From: Fidelibacterota bacterium
Lineage (GTDB): Bacteria > Fidelibacterota > Marinisomatia > SCGC-AAA003-L08 > TS1B11
Length of the DNA stretch: 64,000 nucleotides
Assembly (NCBI GenBank): GCA_004124295.1
Contig: SCKI01000002.1
Coordinates: 62,001 to 126,000, forward strand
Reading direction: 5' to 3'
Shown here: piece by piece, positions 48,955 through 58,010 of the stretch
Layout: every line of letters starts with the position of its first letter
Position numbering within the stretch: the stretch's first letter is position 1
The notes under the pieces: generated by a model
Database searches by the model: none
What the model was told of the DNA's origin: nothing
Seen by the model: only the letters and a program-made list of their open reading frames with translations
Program-made: the position numbers and the translations under genes

Positions 48955-49407
48955 CTAGCCGGGCCGCACGACGACCAAAGGTTGGTCGAACTCTACCGGC
49001 AAGCCGCTCTCTACCAGGATTTCGGTCACCGTGCCGTCCACATCGCTCTCAATCTCGTTCATGATCTTCATGGCCTCGATGATGCAAATGGTCTGTCCGG
49101 TCGATATCCGGTCGCCCACGCTTATGAAGGCGGGTGACTCCGGCGAGGGCGCTCCGTAGAAAGTGCCCACGATGGGCGAGCGGATGGTATGGCCCTCAGG
49201 CGGTGCCGCCGGGCTCTCAGCGATTGGGGGGACCGGGCTTGCTGCCGGGAATGTGCCGGGAACGGGATTGGGGCCCACAACAGGCCCACCGGAAGCATTC
49301 TTGACCACGCGGATTTTACGCCCCCACCAGGTGGAAATCTCCACCTCGTTGACGTTGCTCTCCTCGATAATGGCAATGATATCCCGGATGCGGTTTTTCA
49401 GGCCCAT
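48955..49407 (-). CDS. accB: Biotin carboxyl carrier protein
   Basis: A 150-residue BCCP. A helical N-terminus ([21 protein letters not shown]) is followed by a proline/alanine linker and the biotinyl domain with biotinylation lysine in [13 protein letters not shown] and the preceding [15 protein letters not shown]. It carries carboxybiotin between AccC and the carboxyltransferase. The ATG at 49407 is chosen since GAGGGAGC lies just before it and longer upstream sequence is not BCCP-like. It is 10 bp downstream of efp, the common efp-accB-accC order. Confidence 0.95.
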   Translation of the reverse strand: MGLKNRIRDIIAIIEESNVNEVEISTWWGRKIRVVKNASGGPVVGPNPVPGTFPAASPVPPIAESPAAPPEGHTIRSPIVGTFYGAPSPESPAFISVGDRISTGQTICIIEAMKIMNEIESDVDGTVTEILVESGLPVEFDQPLVVVRPG

Positions 49408-49417
49408 GGGCGCTCCC

Positions 49418-49981
49418 TCAGCTCCTAACTCTCTCGATATAGCGCTTCTCGCGGGTGTCGATGCGCACCTTTTCCCCCTCGTTGATGAACAGGGGCACCT
49501 GAATAGTGACACCGGTTTCCAGGGTGGCCGGCTTGCTCCCGCCGGTGGCCGTATCGCCCCGCAGGCCAGGGTCGGTTTTCACCACCTTCAGGTTCATGTG
49601 CTGCGGAATCCGCACCTCTATCGGGTCGGAACCGTTATAGGCGATGGTGACCTCCAGGTTGTCAATCAGGAACTCGGCAGCGGCCCCCAGCTGGTCGCCG
49701 GTGAGAGACAGTTCATCGTAAGTATCGTTGTCCATGAAATAGTAGTGCTGCCCGTCGGAATACTGGTAGGTGACATTCTTCGCCACAACCCGGACTTCGG
49801 CCACCTTTTCGCCGGCCCGGAAGGTCTCTTCAACCACCTGCCCGGTGCGGATATTCTTGAGCTTGGTGCGGACGAAGGCCGGACCTTTTCCCGGCTTGAC
49901 ATGCAGGAACTCGACGATCTTCCAGAGACCGCCTTTATGGTTGAAAACGAAACCGTTGCGAAAATCTGCAGTGGTGGCCAA
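49418..49981 (-). CDS. efp: Elongation factor P
   Basis: A 187-residue EF-P with all three beta domains. The KOW-like domain holds the modification-loop residue Lys32 in [12 protein letters not shown], so lysine is the residue at the tip rather than arginine. [16 protein letters not shown] and [20 protein letters not shown] mark domain III. EF-P rescues ribosomes stalled at polyproline. No epmA/epmB gene is in the window. Its start at 49981 lies next to a 254-bp interval with a candidate RNA gene on the other strand. Confidence 0.97.
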   Translation of the reverse strand: MATTADFRNGFVFNHKGGLWKIVEFLHVKPGKGPAFVRTKLKNIRTGQVVEETFRAGEKVAEVRVVAKNVTYQYSDGQHYYFMDNDTYDELSLTGDQLGAAAEFLIDNLEVTIAYNGSDPIEVRIPQHMNLKVVKTDPGLRGDTATGGSKPATLETGVTIQVPLFINEGEKVRIDTREKRYIERVRS

Positions 49982-50030
49982 AATGCTCTCGAATGGTATT
50001 CTGGAGTAATAAACAGCGCCGGAATTTAAG

Positions 50031-50165
50031 GGTCCCCCCCGATAGCCTGCAAGGCGGGTCTGAGAGGCTGGTGTGACGCCTGCCAGGCGGGAGCAGCCAA
50101 GGTGCGCGGCCTGTGCGATGCCTAGGCATGATTCAGCCTGCGGGGCCTAGCCAGCACCTGGGACC
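50031..50165 (+). ncRNA. Candidate structured RNA, possibly SRP (4.5S-like) RNA
   Basis: The plus strand has terminal complementary arms GGTCCC (50031-50036) and GGGACC (50160-50165). In the middle is GGCTGGTGTGACGCC ... GGCGGGAGCAGCCAAGG, in which GGAGCAGCC is the near-invariant 3' strand of SRP RNA helix 8, GGCTG pairs with CAGCC and GCC with GGC. The 5' strand, however, does not show the usual CAGG, so identity is uncertain. An intrinsic terminator follows 14 bases later, and no protein gene fits this interval. Confidence 0.4.
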
Positions 50166-50178
50166 GGCAAGTCTCAGC

Positions 50179-50210
50179 AAAAAGCCCCACCTGGCAAGCG
50201 GGGCCTTTTT
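50179..50210. terminator. Bidirectional intrinsic terminator
   Basis: AAAAAGCCCC and GGGGCCTTTTT flank a short loop, with A/T runs on both sides, so it can end transcription from the left (candidate RNA gene) and from the right (the small membrane protein gene on the minus strand). Confidence 0.8.
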
Positions 50211-50235
50211 CAGTTGGCGCTGTGGTCCAGGCTGC

Positions 50236-50463
50236 TTAGACCACGCTCATGACCAGGAGACCGATCATGACGATGAGGGCCACGAAAATGGCTGCCACGC
50301 CGTAGTTCTGGTTCTTGATCTCCTGCCATTCGTCGATATCCACCGAAATCAGGCCAAAGATCCAGATCGCCATGGCTGTGCCCAGGGAAAAGCCGATGGA
50401 TACGGCCAAGGCCCAGCCTATGGTCCGCAGATAAAGAATGAGGGTGTCACCGAATGTTAACAC
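50236..50463 (-). CDS. DUF350-like small membrane protein
   Basis: A 75-residue protein with two hydrophobic helices (about 14-40 and 55-75). The intervening stretch DIDEWQEIKNQNYGVAAIF recalls DUF350 units, where polar residues lie between paired helices. Function is not established. It is 15 bp after the gene for a small anchored protein, so the two probably act together, and it ends at a terminator. Confidence 0.7.
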   Translation of the reverse strand: MLTFGDTLILYLRTIGWALAVSIGFSLGTAMAIWIFGLISVDIDEWQEIKNQNYGVAAIFVALIVMIGLLVMSVV

Positions 50464-50478
50464 GTTTGGCCTCCTTGA

Positions 50479-50901
50479 TTAATTCCACTGTAATTGACGC
50501 ATAAAAGCAGACGACCTGATTTTGCCGACGCGCAACCGCTCCACCAGTTGGAACTCGGCAGTGGTCATGATCAGCATGTTGTCGGCTTTGGGAATCGACA
50601 CGGTAATGTTGATAATGCTGACCTTGATGTCGGTTCGGGCTATGGCCTGCCCCACGCCGATATAGCCCACCATCATTACCTCTTCAAAATTGTTTCGCCG
50701 GCTTTCCAGAAACAGGTCAAAAGTCATACTGTCTCCGGTCGGGGTCAATTTCATCTTGTTCATCACAACCGGCACCCTGTAGGAATTGCACACCTGCTGA
50801 ACGATGGAATAGAACCGGATATTCGCCTGCAGCAGGGTCACAAGCACCAGCAACAGCACTGGTACAGCTATAGCCAGGCGCTTTTTTCGCCCGTTTACCA
50901 T
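50479..50901 (-). CDS. Membrane-anchored protein of unknown function
   Basis: A protein of about 140 residues. A basic GRKKR is followed by one membrane segment (LAIAVPVLLLVLVTLLQANI), then a soluble domain with alternating beta strands (SMTFDLFLESRR, VSIINITVSIPKADNMLIMTTAEF). No family is recognised. It is probably anchored in the inner membrane with an outside domain. The ATG at 50901 is preferred because GGGAGG lies 11 bases upstream; an ATG at 50922 without such a site is the alternative. It precedes the DUF350-like gene in an apparent two-gene unit. Confidence 0.62.
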   Translation of the reverse strand: MVNGRKKRLAIAVPVLLLVLVTLLQANIRFYSIVQQVCNSYRVPVVMNKMKLTPTGDSMTFDLFLESRRNNFEEVMMVGYIGVGQAIARTDIKVSIINITVSIPKADNMLIMTTAEFQLVERLRVGKIRSSAFMRQLQWN

Positions 50902-51180
50902 CAACTGAATATCCTCCCTCATATCGAACTGTTGGATTGCAAATATATTGGCATTGGGATGCTTCAGCGCTGAGATTTTAAGGGCATGCCGGAGCGATAG
51001 CAAGGGTTACAGCGCTTAGCCGGTTTGCGCTGTCCCCCGCTATGCGGTCATGATTTCGGCTGCCCCCGGCCAACCATAAAGAAGTAACTTTTTATGCTCC
51101 CTTGGGCCCCCGCAGGGCCGCATTGGCAGAGCAATCATGCTGGCCGGCATTGACGGGCTGTCGTTAGCCGGCTGCAGAGG

Positions 51181-52494
51181 ATGACGGGATTCAGACAAAG
51201 GATGGTGCTCCCCAGAATGAAGGCTGGTCCGACAGTGGCACTGCGCAGCAACAAACCGCGGCGGCAACGCAGCCAGCCGTTCCGCCTGCGTACATCCGCG
51301 TATCTCCTCGCCCTGGCTCTCCTGCCGGGCTGTGGCGGCAGCAGTCCGGAAGCGCAGCACCTGCTGCTGGTCTCCATCGACGGCTTCCGCTGGGACTACC
51401 TGCAGCGGGCCCATACGCCCCACCTCGATAGTCTGGCTGCCGCGGGCGTCCGTGCCGAGGCGCTGATAGGGGCCTTTCCCACCAAAACCTACCCCAACCA
51501 TTACACCCTCGCCACTGGCCTCTACCCGGAGAATCACGGCATCGTGGCCAACACCATGTTCGACCCGGTGCTGAACGACACCTTCCGGCTGGCCGACAGG
51601 CACACCGTCCGCGACGGCCAATGGTACGGCGGAGAACCGATCTGGGTGACGGCGGAAAAGTACGGCGTGAAGTCGGCCTCCCTGTTCTGGCCCGGGACCG
51701 AGGCGGTCATCAAGGGCCGCCGGCCCACTTACTGGCAGCCTTACGATCATGAGTTGGCGCCAGCGGAGGTCGTCGGCCAGGCCCTGACCTGGCTTGATCT
51801 GCCGCCGGCCCAACGGCCCAACTTCATTTCGCTCTACTTTCACCTGGTGGATGACGCCGGCCACCGCCATCCCGACTCGGCCTGGGTGCAGGCTGCCGTG
51901 GAGCGCATCGATTCGACCCTGGGCCTGCTGTTCGCCGGGCTGGCCGCGCGGGGACTGGCCGCCAGCACCAACATCATCATCACTTCCGACCACGGCATGA
52001 CCGGGGTGGACACCAACAGGATCATTTTCCTGGATGACTATGTGGATCCGGCCCTGCTGGGTGTGATCGATTGGGCCCCGGCCCTGGCCTTGCGTCCCGC
52101 GACGGAATTCCAGGATGCCGTCTACAGCGGGTTGAAGGGGGCGCACCCCCAGTTGCATATCTATCGCCGGGATGAAGTGCCCGCGCGGTATCACTATACC
52201 AGCCACTACCGCATCCCGCCCATCATCGGCATTACCGACCTGGGCTGGCAGGTGACGACCCGGGCCCGCTTCAGGGCCAACCCGGACGGCTTCACCGGCG
52301 GCGCCCACGGATACGACCCGGCGTACCCCGATATGCAGGCTATCTTTATCGCCAGCGGCCCGGGGTTCAAACGGGGCCTGCTGACGCCGCCCCTGGAGAA
52401 CATTCACCTGTATGAGTTGATGTGCCGCTTGCTGGGGGTCCCCCCGGCGCCCAACGACGGCTCCCTGGAACGGGTGAGCTTGCTGCTCAGATAG
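51181..52494 (+). CDS. Nucleotide pyrophosphatase/phosphodiesterase (NPP) family lipoprotein
   Basis: A 437-residue alkaline-phosphatase-superfamily enzyme. A long basic leader ends in the lipobox-like LALLPGC, after which the NPP fold begins. Metal and catalytic residues are all seen: Asp in VSIDGFRWDYL, the nucleophile Thr in GAFPTKTYPNHYTLATG, Asp/His in FHLVDDAGHRH, Asp-His in TSDHGM and the last histidine in GGAHGYDP. It would hydrolyse phosphodiester or pyrophosphate bonds in the periplasm or at the cell surface. An internal ATG at 51202 or 51217 may be the true start. It overlaps the convergent DapA-like gene by 8 bp. Confidence 0.92.
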   Translation: MTGFRQRMVLPRMKAGPTVALRSNKPRRQRSQPFRLRTSAYLLALALLPGCGGSSPEAQHLLLVSIDGFRWDYLQRAHTPHLDSLAAAGVRAEALIGAFPTKTYPNHYTLATGLYPENHGIVANTMFDPVLNDTFRLADRHTVRDGQWYGGEPIWVTAEKYGVKSASLFWPGTEAVIKGRRPTYWQPYDHELAPAEVVGQALTWLDLPPAQRPNFISLYFHLVDDAGHRHPDSAWVQAAVERIDSTLGLLFAGLAARGLAASTNIIITSDHGMTGVDTNRIIFLDDYVDPALLGVIDWAPALALRPATEFQDAVYSGLKGAHPQLHIYRRDEVPARYHYTSHYRIPPIIGITDLGWQVTTRARFRANPDGFTGGAHGYDPAYPDMQAIFIASGPGFKRGLLTPPLENIHLYELMCRLLGVPPAPNDGSLERVSLLLR

Positions 52495-53485
52495 CCGAGG
52501 CCAGCAGCCGGCGGAGCTGCGCGTTAACCGCCAGTGATCCGGCCACCTCCCGCAACCGGCGCAGCACTGCTGTCACCTCGGTGCCCTCGAGCTCCAACCC
52601 GGCCTCTCTTACCGGTGAGCGTTCCGCCACGACGCCGAGGCGCTGCAGGAGCAGTTTCTGTATGGCCACCATCTTGCCGGGAACCAGCTCCAGCACGCCC
52701 CGCAGGCGGTCCAGTTCCCGCTGACAGCCGGCCCGGGTATCCTCATCCCCGGCATTCCATACGGCCCTCACCGCCGAAGGGAACACATTGGCGCAGGCGG
52801 TGATGCTACCGGCGGCCCCTGCTGCCCGTCCGCCGCTGATGGCCTTATCGTGCCCCACGAGCAGCTGCAGGCCGGGCCGCTGGGCCAGGTAGCGGGAGAT
52901 ATTGGCCACTTCGCCAGTGGAGTCCTTGAGGCCCCAGAAATTTTCCGCTGCGGCAAAGACGGCGACCGTTTCCGGCGGCACGGGGGCCGTCACCGGCCCG
53001 GCAGGCGGCACGGGGACATTGTAGGCCAGGATCGGCGGCGCCAGATCCAGCCCCAGGAGACGGCCATAAAATCCGGCCACCTCGGACGGCTCCGCCCTGG
53101 CGCCCTGACGGTAGCGGCTGTAGAAAGGAGGCGCGGCCAGGAACCGGGCCGGCCGGGAGAGGCGCTCATCAAGCAGCCGGGCAAAGCGGAACGTTTCCGC
53201 CTCCGAGCCGGGACTGGTAATGCCGATGATAAAGGCCAGTTCGGGCGCGACGGCCGTGGCCAGATCGACCAGGGCCAGCTTCTCCGCCTCAGCCAGCCGG
53301 CCGAATTCCCCATTGGTGCCCAGCAGCAGCACACCATCCAGGCCGGACTGGGCCAGAAACGCCAGATGGGTCCGCAACGCCTGCGCATCGATCTGCCGGC
53401 GGTCCCGGGTAAACGGGGTCAGCAGCGGCGCATAGACAGCCCCGGGGGACCCGGCCGGTGTCCGGTTATCTGCGGGGACATTCAT
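52487..53485 (-). CDS. Dihydrodipicolinate synthase/N-acetylneuraminate lyase family protein
   Basis: A 332-residue class I aldolase-fold enzyme. VYAPLLTPFTRDRR is the family start, LLGTNGEFGRLAEAEK the substrate loop (GTTGE in DapA), ILAYNVPVPP holds the active-site tyrosine and GLKDSTGEV the Schiff-base lysine. The family includes DapA, sialic-acid lyase and keto-sugar-acid aldolases. The loop reads GTNGE rather than GTTGE, and the protein is about 40 residues longer than DapA, so a non-lysine-pathway substrate is likely. Neighbours do not reveal it. Confidence 0.88.
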   Translation of the reverse strand: MNVPADNRTPAGSPGAVYAPLLTPFTRDRRQIDAQALRTHLAFLAQSGLDGVLLLGTNGEFGRLAEAEKLALVDLATAVAPELAFIIGITSPGSEAETFRFARLLDERLSRPARFLAAPPFYSRYRQGARAEPSEVAGFYGRLLGLDLAPPILAYNVPVPPAGPVTAPVPPETVAVFAAAENFWGLKDSTGEVANISRYLAQRPGLQLLVGHDKAISGGRAAGAAGSITACANVFPSAVRAVWNAGDEDTRAGCQRELDRLRGVLELVPGKMVAIQKLLLQRLGVVAERSPVREAGLELEGTEVTAVLRRLREVAGSLAVNAQLRRLLASAI

Positions 53486-53535
53486 TTACAGCACAACTGT
53501 TTGGGGGCCATGCAGGGAGGTAATTTCCAGGCGGT

Positions 53536-54285
53536 ATGGACTTGTCATTGGGCACCTATCTGGCACTCATCGTTCTGGCCGCTGCCGGCGGCGCGGCACT
53601 GCCCCTGTTGGGACGCTGGAGCCAGCGCCAGCTGCACCTGTTTGTGGCCTTCGGCGCGGGTGTGTTTCTGGGAGCCATATTCTTTCACCTGCTGCCGGAG
53701 TCTCTTGCCCAGGGTGATGACCGGTCAGCCCAATTCAGCATCCTGGCCGGATTCCTGCTCGTGTTGGTGGTTGACCGGGTGGCCGTGCCGCGCGGGGAAG
53801 CGGGCGCGGAGTCCCCCGGCGAACGGAGTGACATGGGACGCCACCGGGCCATAGGTTTCACCGCCATGGTGGGCCTCAGTCTGCACAGCTTCACCGCCGG
53901 CGTGGCCCTGGGGCTGGGCCATACCAACCCCCAGATCAGCCTGGTTATTTTCCTGGCCATCATCAGCCATAAAGCCGTGGCGGCCTTTTCACTGGCGACG
54001 GTATTCAAGCTGTCGAACCAGGCGCTGCGCCGCTCGTTGGTGCTGTTGGCACTGTTCGCCGCCAGCACCCCCCTGGGCGCCCTCATGGCCCTGCCCCTGG
54101 TGCCTTCCCTCAGCCAGTGGCAGCCGGCTGTGCCCCTGGCCCTGGCAACGGGAACCTTCATGTACGTGGCCACGGTTAATCTGCTTCCGGAGGCCTTCCA
54201 TCAACCGTACCGGCGGGCAGGAACCTTCGCCGCACTTGGGCTGGGCATCCTGATGATGGCCGTCATCAGCCGTTTCGGGGGCTAG
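53536..54285 (+). CDS. ZIP family divalent metal transporter
   Basis: A 249-residue membrane protein with eight hydrophobic segments. The ZIP metal path is visible as LSLHSFTAGVALGLG in helix IV and AIISHKAVAAFSLATVF in helix V, the family's H-S-x-x-x-G and H-x-x-x-A/E signatures. The intracellular loop after helix III is short and not histidine-rich. It imports Zn, Fe or Mn, with direction set by the gradient. It is divergent from the DapA-like gene, with only about 50 bp for both promoters. Confidence 0.9.
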   Translation: MDLSLGTYLALIVLAAAGGAALPLLGRWSQRQLHLFVAFGAGVFLGAIFFHLLPESLAQGDDRSAQFSILAGFLLVLVVDRVAVPRGEAGAESPGERSDMGRHRAIGFTAMVGLSLHSFTAGVALGLGHTNPQISLVIFLAIISHKAVAAFSLATVFKLSNQALRRSLVLLALFAASTPLGALMALPLVPSLSQWQPAVPLALATGTFMYVATVNLLPEAFHQPYRRAGTFAALGLGILMMAVISRFGG

Positions 54286-54301
54286 TCCCGGTCAGATTCA
54301 C

Positions 54302-55477
54302 TTAGCGGTTGATGATCTTGAGGATGGGATCGAAGTGGGCCAGGTTCGTCTTGTGGGCATCGTATGAAAAAACGGCGATCCCCCCCACGCCGGCCAGGCG
54401 GGCCAGGCGAATCTTCTCCGCCGTCTCCTCCGCGGACTGATTATAGGTCGCCACACCCATCACCAGCTGGTCCCGGTTGGCATGGTGCAGCGCGCCGAGG
54501 CTGATCCGCAAATTGTCCAGGTAATCGCTGCGCTCGGGCGTATAATTCATCGCCACGGCGTAATCGAGGATGCCGTCTTCCAGCCACCGGGCCCAGTCCT
54601 GGAAGAACCTGGAACGGGCCACCTGGATGTTGGGCTTCACTGCTGCCGACAGCATCACTTCCTTGCCGCCGATGGTAATGATGGCGTGCAGGGCCGTGAT
54701 CAGATCGCTGACCCGGTCGCGCCGGAAGGTGTTCCACAGTTCGACTGTTGTGCCGGCCTCCGCAACGCCCAGGGTCGCGCCGTCGCTGGCTCCCTGCAGC
54801 TGCCGGGGATCAAAATTGTGGCGGCGGCTGAGGGCCTCCAATCCCGCTGCGTTATAGCCGTAGTCCAGATCGTAGTAGCGGACGTAGTCCAGATGGAGCC
54901 CGTCTACCGCGTAATTGAGCAGGATTTCGGTAAACACGGCCTTGAGGTAGTTGTTCACTTCCGGGTGGCTCGGCGAAAGATAGATGCCCTCGAAGGTGCC
55001 GTCCCGGGGCGCCGAAAGGTCGAGGAACCGCTGGGCGCTGCCGTCGGCCCTTACCTCCAGCCATTCCGGATGCATGTGGTAGATATGGGCCCGGTTCGCC
55101 GGTGGCTTGCGGGCCGACCAGAGCAGGTAAGTGGTTACCCAGGCGTGGACATTCAGCCCCAGTTCGTGCCCCCGGCGGATGGTATAGGCCAGAGGATCGA
55201 GGTCCTTTTCCCGGATGCGCTCGCTGCGGGGCACGATGAGGGAACGATAGTAGGCGTCGCCCCGGCCCCGGACCTGCACAAACACATGGTTGAATCCACC
55301 CCGCTGGGCGAACTCCAGGGCCGCGTCGATCTCCGCCCGGCTGACCATGCTTTCCCGGACGATCCACAGACCCCTGAAAGTGACCGGGGCCAAGGCTTGG
55401 GCAGAGAGGGATGGGCTGATAAAAGAGAAGGCAGCCAGAACGGCTACCTTGCAGAAACGTGGGCGAAACTGGATCAA
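54302..55477 (-). CDS. GHL10/YddW-like glycoside-hydrolase-like protein
   Basis: A 391-residue exported protein. A hydrophobic signal segment (VAVLAAFSFISPSLSAQ) is followed by FRGLWIVRESM, NHVFVQVRGRGDAYY and HAWVTTYLLW, the barrel strands of the PF02638 family. The pattern continues with the active-site-like VDGLHLDYVRY, then AVKPNIQVARSRFFQDWARWLEDGILDYAVAMNY. The family is related to glycosidases and in some members cleaves between peptidoglycan sugars. It begins 18 bp downstream of rplQ on the same strand, so it may be read through from the ribosomal operon. Confidence 0.88.
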   Translation of the reverse strand: MIQFRPRFCKVAVLAAFSFISPSLSAQALAPVTFRGLWIVRESMVSRAEIDAALEFAQRGGFNHVFVQVRGRGDAYYRSLIVPRSERIREKDLDPLAYTIRRGHELGLNVHAWVTTYLLWSARKPPANRAHIYHMHPEWLEVRADGSAQRFLDLSAPRDGTFEGIYLSPSHPEVNNYLKAVFTEILLNYAVDGLHLDYVRYYDLDYGYNAAGLEALSRRHNFDPRQLQGASDGATLGVAEAGTTVELWNTFRRDRVSDLITALHAIITIGGKEVMLSAAVKPNIQVARSRFFQDWARWLEDGILDYAVAMNYTPERSDYLDNLRISLGALHHANRDQLVMGVATYNQSAEETAEKIRLARLAGVGGIAVFSYDAHKTNLAHFDPILKIINR

Positions 55478-55494
55478 AACCGGGCTGCTGCCGG

Positions 55495-55965
55495 TCAGGC
55501 GGATTTTTCCGTGTCGGCGGCCTTGCGCTTAAGCCGTCCCAGACCTTTTTTGCTGGCCTTCTCAGCACTGCTCTTATCCTCGGGCTCCTCAATGGCCGGC
55601 GCGGCATCGACAAATTCGATCAGGGACACGGGCGCCCGGTCGTTGGTGCGGGGGCCCAATTTGATGATCCGCGTATACCCGCCGGGGCGGTCTGCCACCA
55701 GGGGCGCCAGTTCCTTGAAAAGCGCTTCGGTAGCCAGTTGGCCCTGCTTACCGGGCAGGGCCTTAAGCACTTGCCGGCGCGCATGCAGGGTGCCTTTCTT
55801 GGCGAAAGTCAGCAGCGGTTCCACAAACTTGCGCAACTCCTTGGCCTTGGCATCGGTGGTCTGAATCCGCCGGTGTTCAATCAGAGCAATGGTCAGATTG
55901 CGCATCAAGGCCCGCCGGTGGCTGGCAGTCCGGTTTAGTTTCCGGCCTCTTTTAAGGTGACGCAT
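55495..55965 (-). CDS. rplQ: Ribosomal protein L17
   Basis: A 156-residue L17. MRHLKRGRKLNRTASHRRALMRN is unmistakable (first residues of the family), followed by IQTTDAKAKELR and YTRIIKLGPRTNDRAPVSLIEFV. About 35 extra charged, lysine-rich residues form a C-terminal tail beyond the usual core. It is part of the large subunit near the exit tunnel and lies 14 bp after rpoA at the end of the alpha operon. Confidence 0.97.
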   Translation of the reverse strand: MRHLKRGRKLNRTASHRRALMRNLTIALIEHRRIQTTDAKAKELRKFVEPLLTFAKKGTLHARRQVLKALPGKQGQLATEALFKELAPLVADRPGGYTRIIKLGPRTNDRAPVSLIEFVDAAPAIEEPEDKSSAEKASKKGLGRLKRKAADTEKSA

Positions 55966-55979
55966 AACTGCTCCCTGAC

Positions 55980-56945
55980 CTAGTTCTCGATGAGCGCCGG
56001 ATCGATATTCATGCCGAAGTAGAGACCCATTTCGCCGAGTTTCTCCTGGAGTTCGGTGAGGGACTTCCGGCCGAAGTTCTTGAAGCGCAGCATCTCGCCC
56101 TCTTCCTTGGTGACCAACTCGTAGATGGTCAGTATACCGGCCGCCTGCAGGCAGTTGTGGCTGCGGACGGAGAGCTCCATCTCGTCGATGCTCTTCTTGA
56201 GCATGGTGCGCAGCTGGATGCCTCGGTCGTCGATCTTGTCCTCCACATCGGCAATGGGGGTAACGTCCGCGAAGGTGAACACGTTGGCCAGATCGTGGAG
56301 CATCCGGGCAGCATAGTCGACCGCATCCTTGGGGCTCGTGGAGCCGTCGGTCTGCACATCCAGCACCAGCCGCTCCTGCTGGGTCTTGGAAGCCGGCAGG
56401 GGCGTCACAGTGAAGGTGGCGTTGGTCACTGGATTATAGATGGAGTCGAGGAAAATGGTGCCTATGGGGGCATCGGGGAGCTTGTTGTCCTCGGCCGGCA
56501 CGTAGCCTTTGCCCCGGCTCAGGCGCAGCTCCATCTTTAGCTCGGCGGTACCGTTCAGGGTGCAGATCTGCAGGTCGGGATTGAGCACCTCAACCTGGTC
56601 GGTCGCGGCGCCGATTTGCTTGGCCTTCACCACGCCCTTGCTCTTGAGAGTCAAGTTGATGGGGTCGGGTTTCAGATCCTTGAGTCTGAAGCGGACCTGC
56701 TTGAGATTGAGCACAATATCGGCGACATCCTCAATGACGCCCTTCAAGGTGGAGAATTCGTGCTGCACGCCGGCGATTTTTATCGACGTTATGGCAGCGC
56801 CGGGAATCGAGGTGAGCAGTACCCGCCGCATGGCGTTACCCAATGTGATACCGTAACCCCGATCCAGCGGTTCCACTGTGAACGTGGCCTGGTGCCCGTT
56901 ATGAGAATCAATGTTAATAGTATAAGGACTATCGTTGCCTGACAT
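55980..56945 (-). CDS. rpoA: RNA polymerase alpha subunit
   Basis: A 321-residue alpha subunit. The N-terminal dimerisation domain has LDRGYGITLGNAMRRVLLTSIPG and EFSTLKGVIEDVADIVLNLK. The C-terminal helix-hairpin-helix domain has SVRSHNCLQAAGILTIYEL and NFGRKSLTELQEKLGEMGL, which contact DNA upstream elements and activators. It precedes rplQ and is 37 bp after rpsD, the standard alpha-operon order. Confidence 0.98.
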   Translation of the reverse strand: MSGNDSPYTINIDSHNGHQATFTVEPLDRGYGITLGNAMRRVLLTSIPGAAITSIKIAGVQHEFSTLKGVIEDVADIVLNLKQVRFRLKDLKPDPINLTLKSKGVVKAKQIGAATDQVEVLNPDLQICTLNGTAELKMELRLSRGKGYVPAEDNKLPDAPIGTIFLDSIYNPVTNATFTVTPLPASKTQQERLVLDVQTDGSTSPKDAVDYAARMLHDLANVFTFADVTPIADVEDKIDDRGIQLRTMLKKSIDEMELSVRSHNCLQAAGILTIYELVTKEEGEMLRFKNFGRKSLTELQEKLGEMGLYFGMNIDPALIEN

Positions 56946-56982
56946 TCAATCTTCCTTCCGATCCTGTTTACTTCGTATGATT

Positions 56983-57594
56983 TTATTTCGAGTACAATTC
57001 TACGACGAGCTGTTCGTTGACATTCTCGGGGATCTCGTCACGCTGGGGCAGGGCCAGAAACAGACCTTTCATCTGGGCCTTGTCCAGATCGAGCCAGGGC
57101 ATGCTGGTCTCCTCCGTCACCCGCCGCATAGCGTTGTGGATGACCTCCATTTTACGGCTCTTTTCGCGCACCTGGATAGCGTCTCCGGGCTTGAGCAGGT
57201 AGGAGGGGATATTGACCACCCGTCCGTTGACCATCAAATGCTTGTGGCCCACGACCTGCCGGGCCGCGCGCCGGGTGGGCGCCAGTCCGAGGCGGTAAAC
57301 CGTATTATCGAGCCGGCTCTCCAGCATGGTCAGCAAATTCTGGCCGGTGGGGCCGTCCTGGGCAGCGGCCTTCTTGAAATAGTTCCGGAACTGCCGCTCA
57401 AGGACACCATACAGGTGCTTGATACGCTGCTTCTCGCGCAGCTGCAGGCCGTAGGTGGAGACCCTCTGCCGGCGTCCCTGGCCGTGCTGGCCCGGGAGAT
57501 AGTTCCGCTTCGGTGAACCGAATTTCGGACTTTCGAAGACCGGATACTCCAGTCTGCGGACAACCTTGGTGCGGGGACCGAGATAACGCGCCAT
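56983..57594 (-). CDS. rpsD: Ribosomal protein S4
   Basis: A 203-residue S4 with ARYLGPRTKVVRRLEYPVF at the start, QLREKQRIKHLYGVLERQF and the S4 RNA-binding domain LDNTVYRLGLAPTRRAARQ. The N-terminus lacks the four-cysteine zinc site (the zinc-free form). It nucleates 30S assembly and in many bacteria regulates the alpha operon. It starts 8 bp after rpsK. Confidence 0.98.
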   Translation of the reverse strand: MARYLGPRTKVVRRLEYPVFESPKFGSPKRNYLPGQHGQGRRQRVSTYGLQLREKQRIKHLYGVLERQFRNYFKKAAAQDGPTGQNLLTMLESRLDNTVYRLGLAPTRRAARQVVGHKHLMVNGRVVNIPSYLLKPGDAIQVREKSRKMEVIHNAMRRVTEETSMPWLDLDKAQMKGLFLALPQRDEIPENVNEQLVVELYSK

Positions 57595-57602
57595 AACTGC
57601 CC

Positions 57603-57995
57603 CTAGACCCGCCGCCGCTTGGGAGGGCGGCAGCCATTATGCGGAATGGGGGTGACATCCTTGATGGCGGTGATGACCAAACCGGCTACCTGCAAGGAGC
57701 GGATGGCCGCCTCCCGGCCGCTGCCGGGGCCGTTGACCCGCACCTCCACCGTCACCATGCCCAGGTCCATGGCCTCCTTGGCCGCCTTGGCCGCAGCCTG
57801 CTGGGCCGCAAAGGGGGTACTCTTCCGGGAGCCCTTGTAGCCACTGGTGCCGCCGGATGCCCAGGAAACCACATTCCCGTACTTGTTGGTAATGGTCACC
57901 TTGGTATTGTTGAACGAGGCCTTGACATAGGCCAACCCTTCGGGCTCAACAATAACCTTTTTTTTCTTCTTACGTCCTGTCGATCTCTGTGCCAA
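57603..57995 (-). CDS. rpsK: Ribosomal protein S11
   Basis: A 130-residue S11. The lysine-rich N-terminus ([11 protein letters not shown]) precedes [40 protein letters not shown] sequence and the end [13 protein letters not shown]. It shapes the platform of the 30S subunit. It lies between rpsM (15 bp) and rpsD (8 bp). Confidence 0.98.
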   Translation of the reverse strand: MAQRSTGRKKKKKVIVEPEGLAYVKASFNNTKVTITNKYGNVVSWASGGTSGYKGSRKSTPFAAQQAAAKAAKEAMDLGMVTVEVRVNGPGSGREAAIRSLQVAGLVITAIKDVTPIPHNGCRPPKRRRV

Positions 57996-58010
57996 AGCTG
58001 TTTATCTCCT

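Noticed and set aside
51040..52407. 455-codon minus-strand open frame
   Set aside because: It lies opposite the NPP-family gene, is rich in Gly/Arg/Val/Gln repeats and shows no protein motif.
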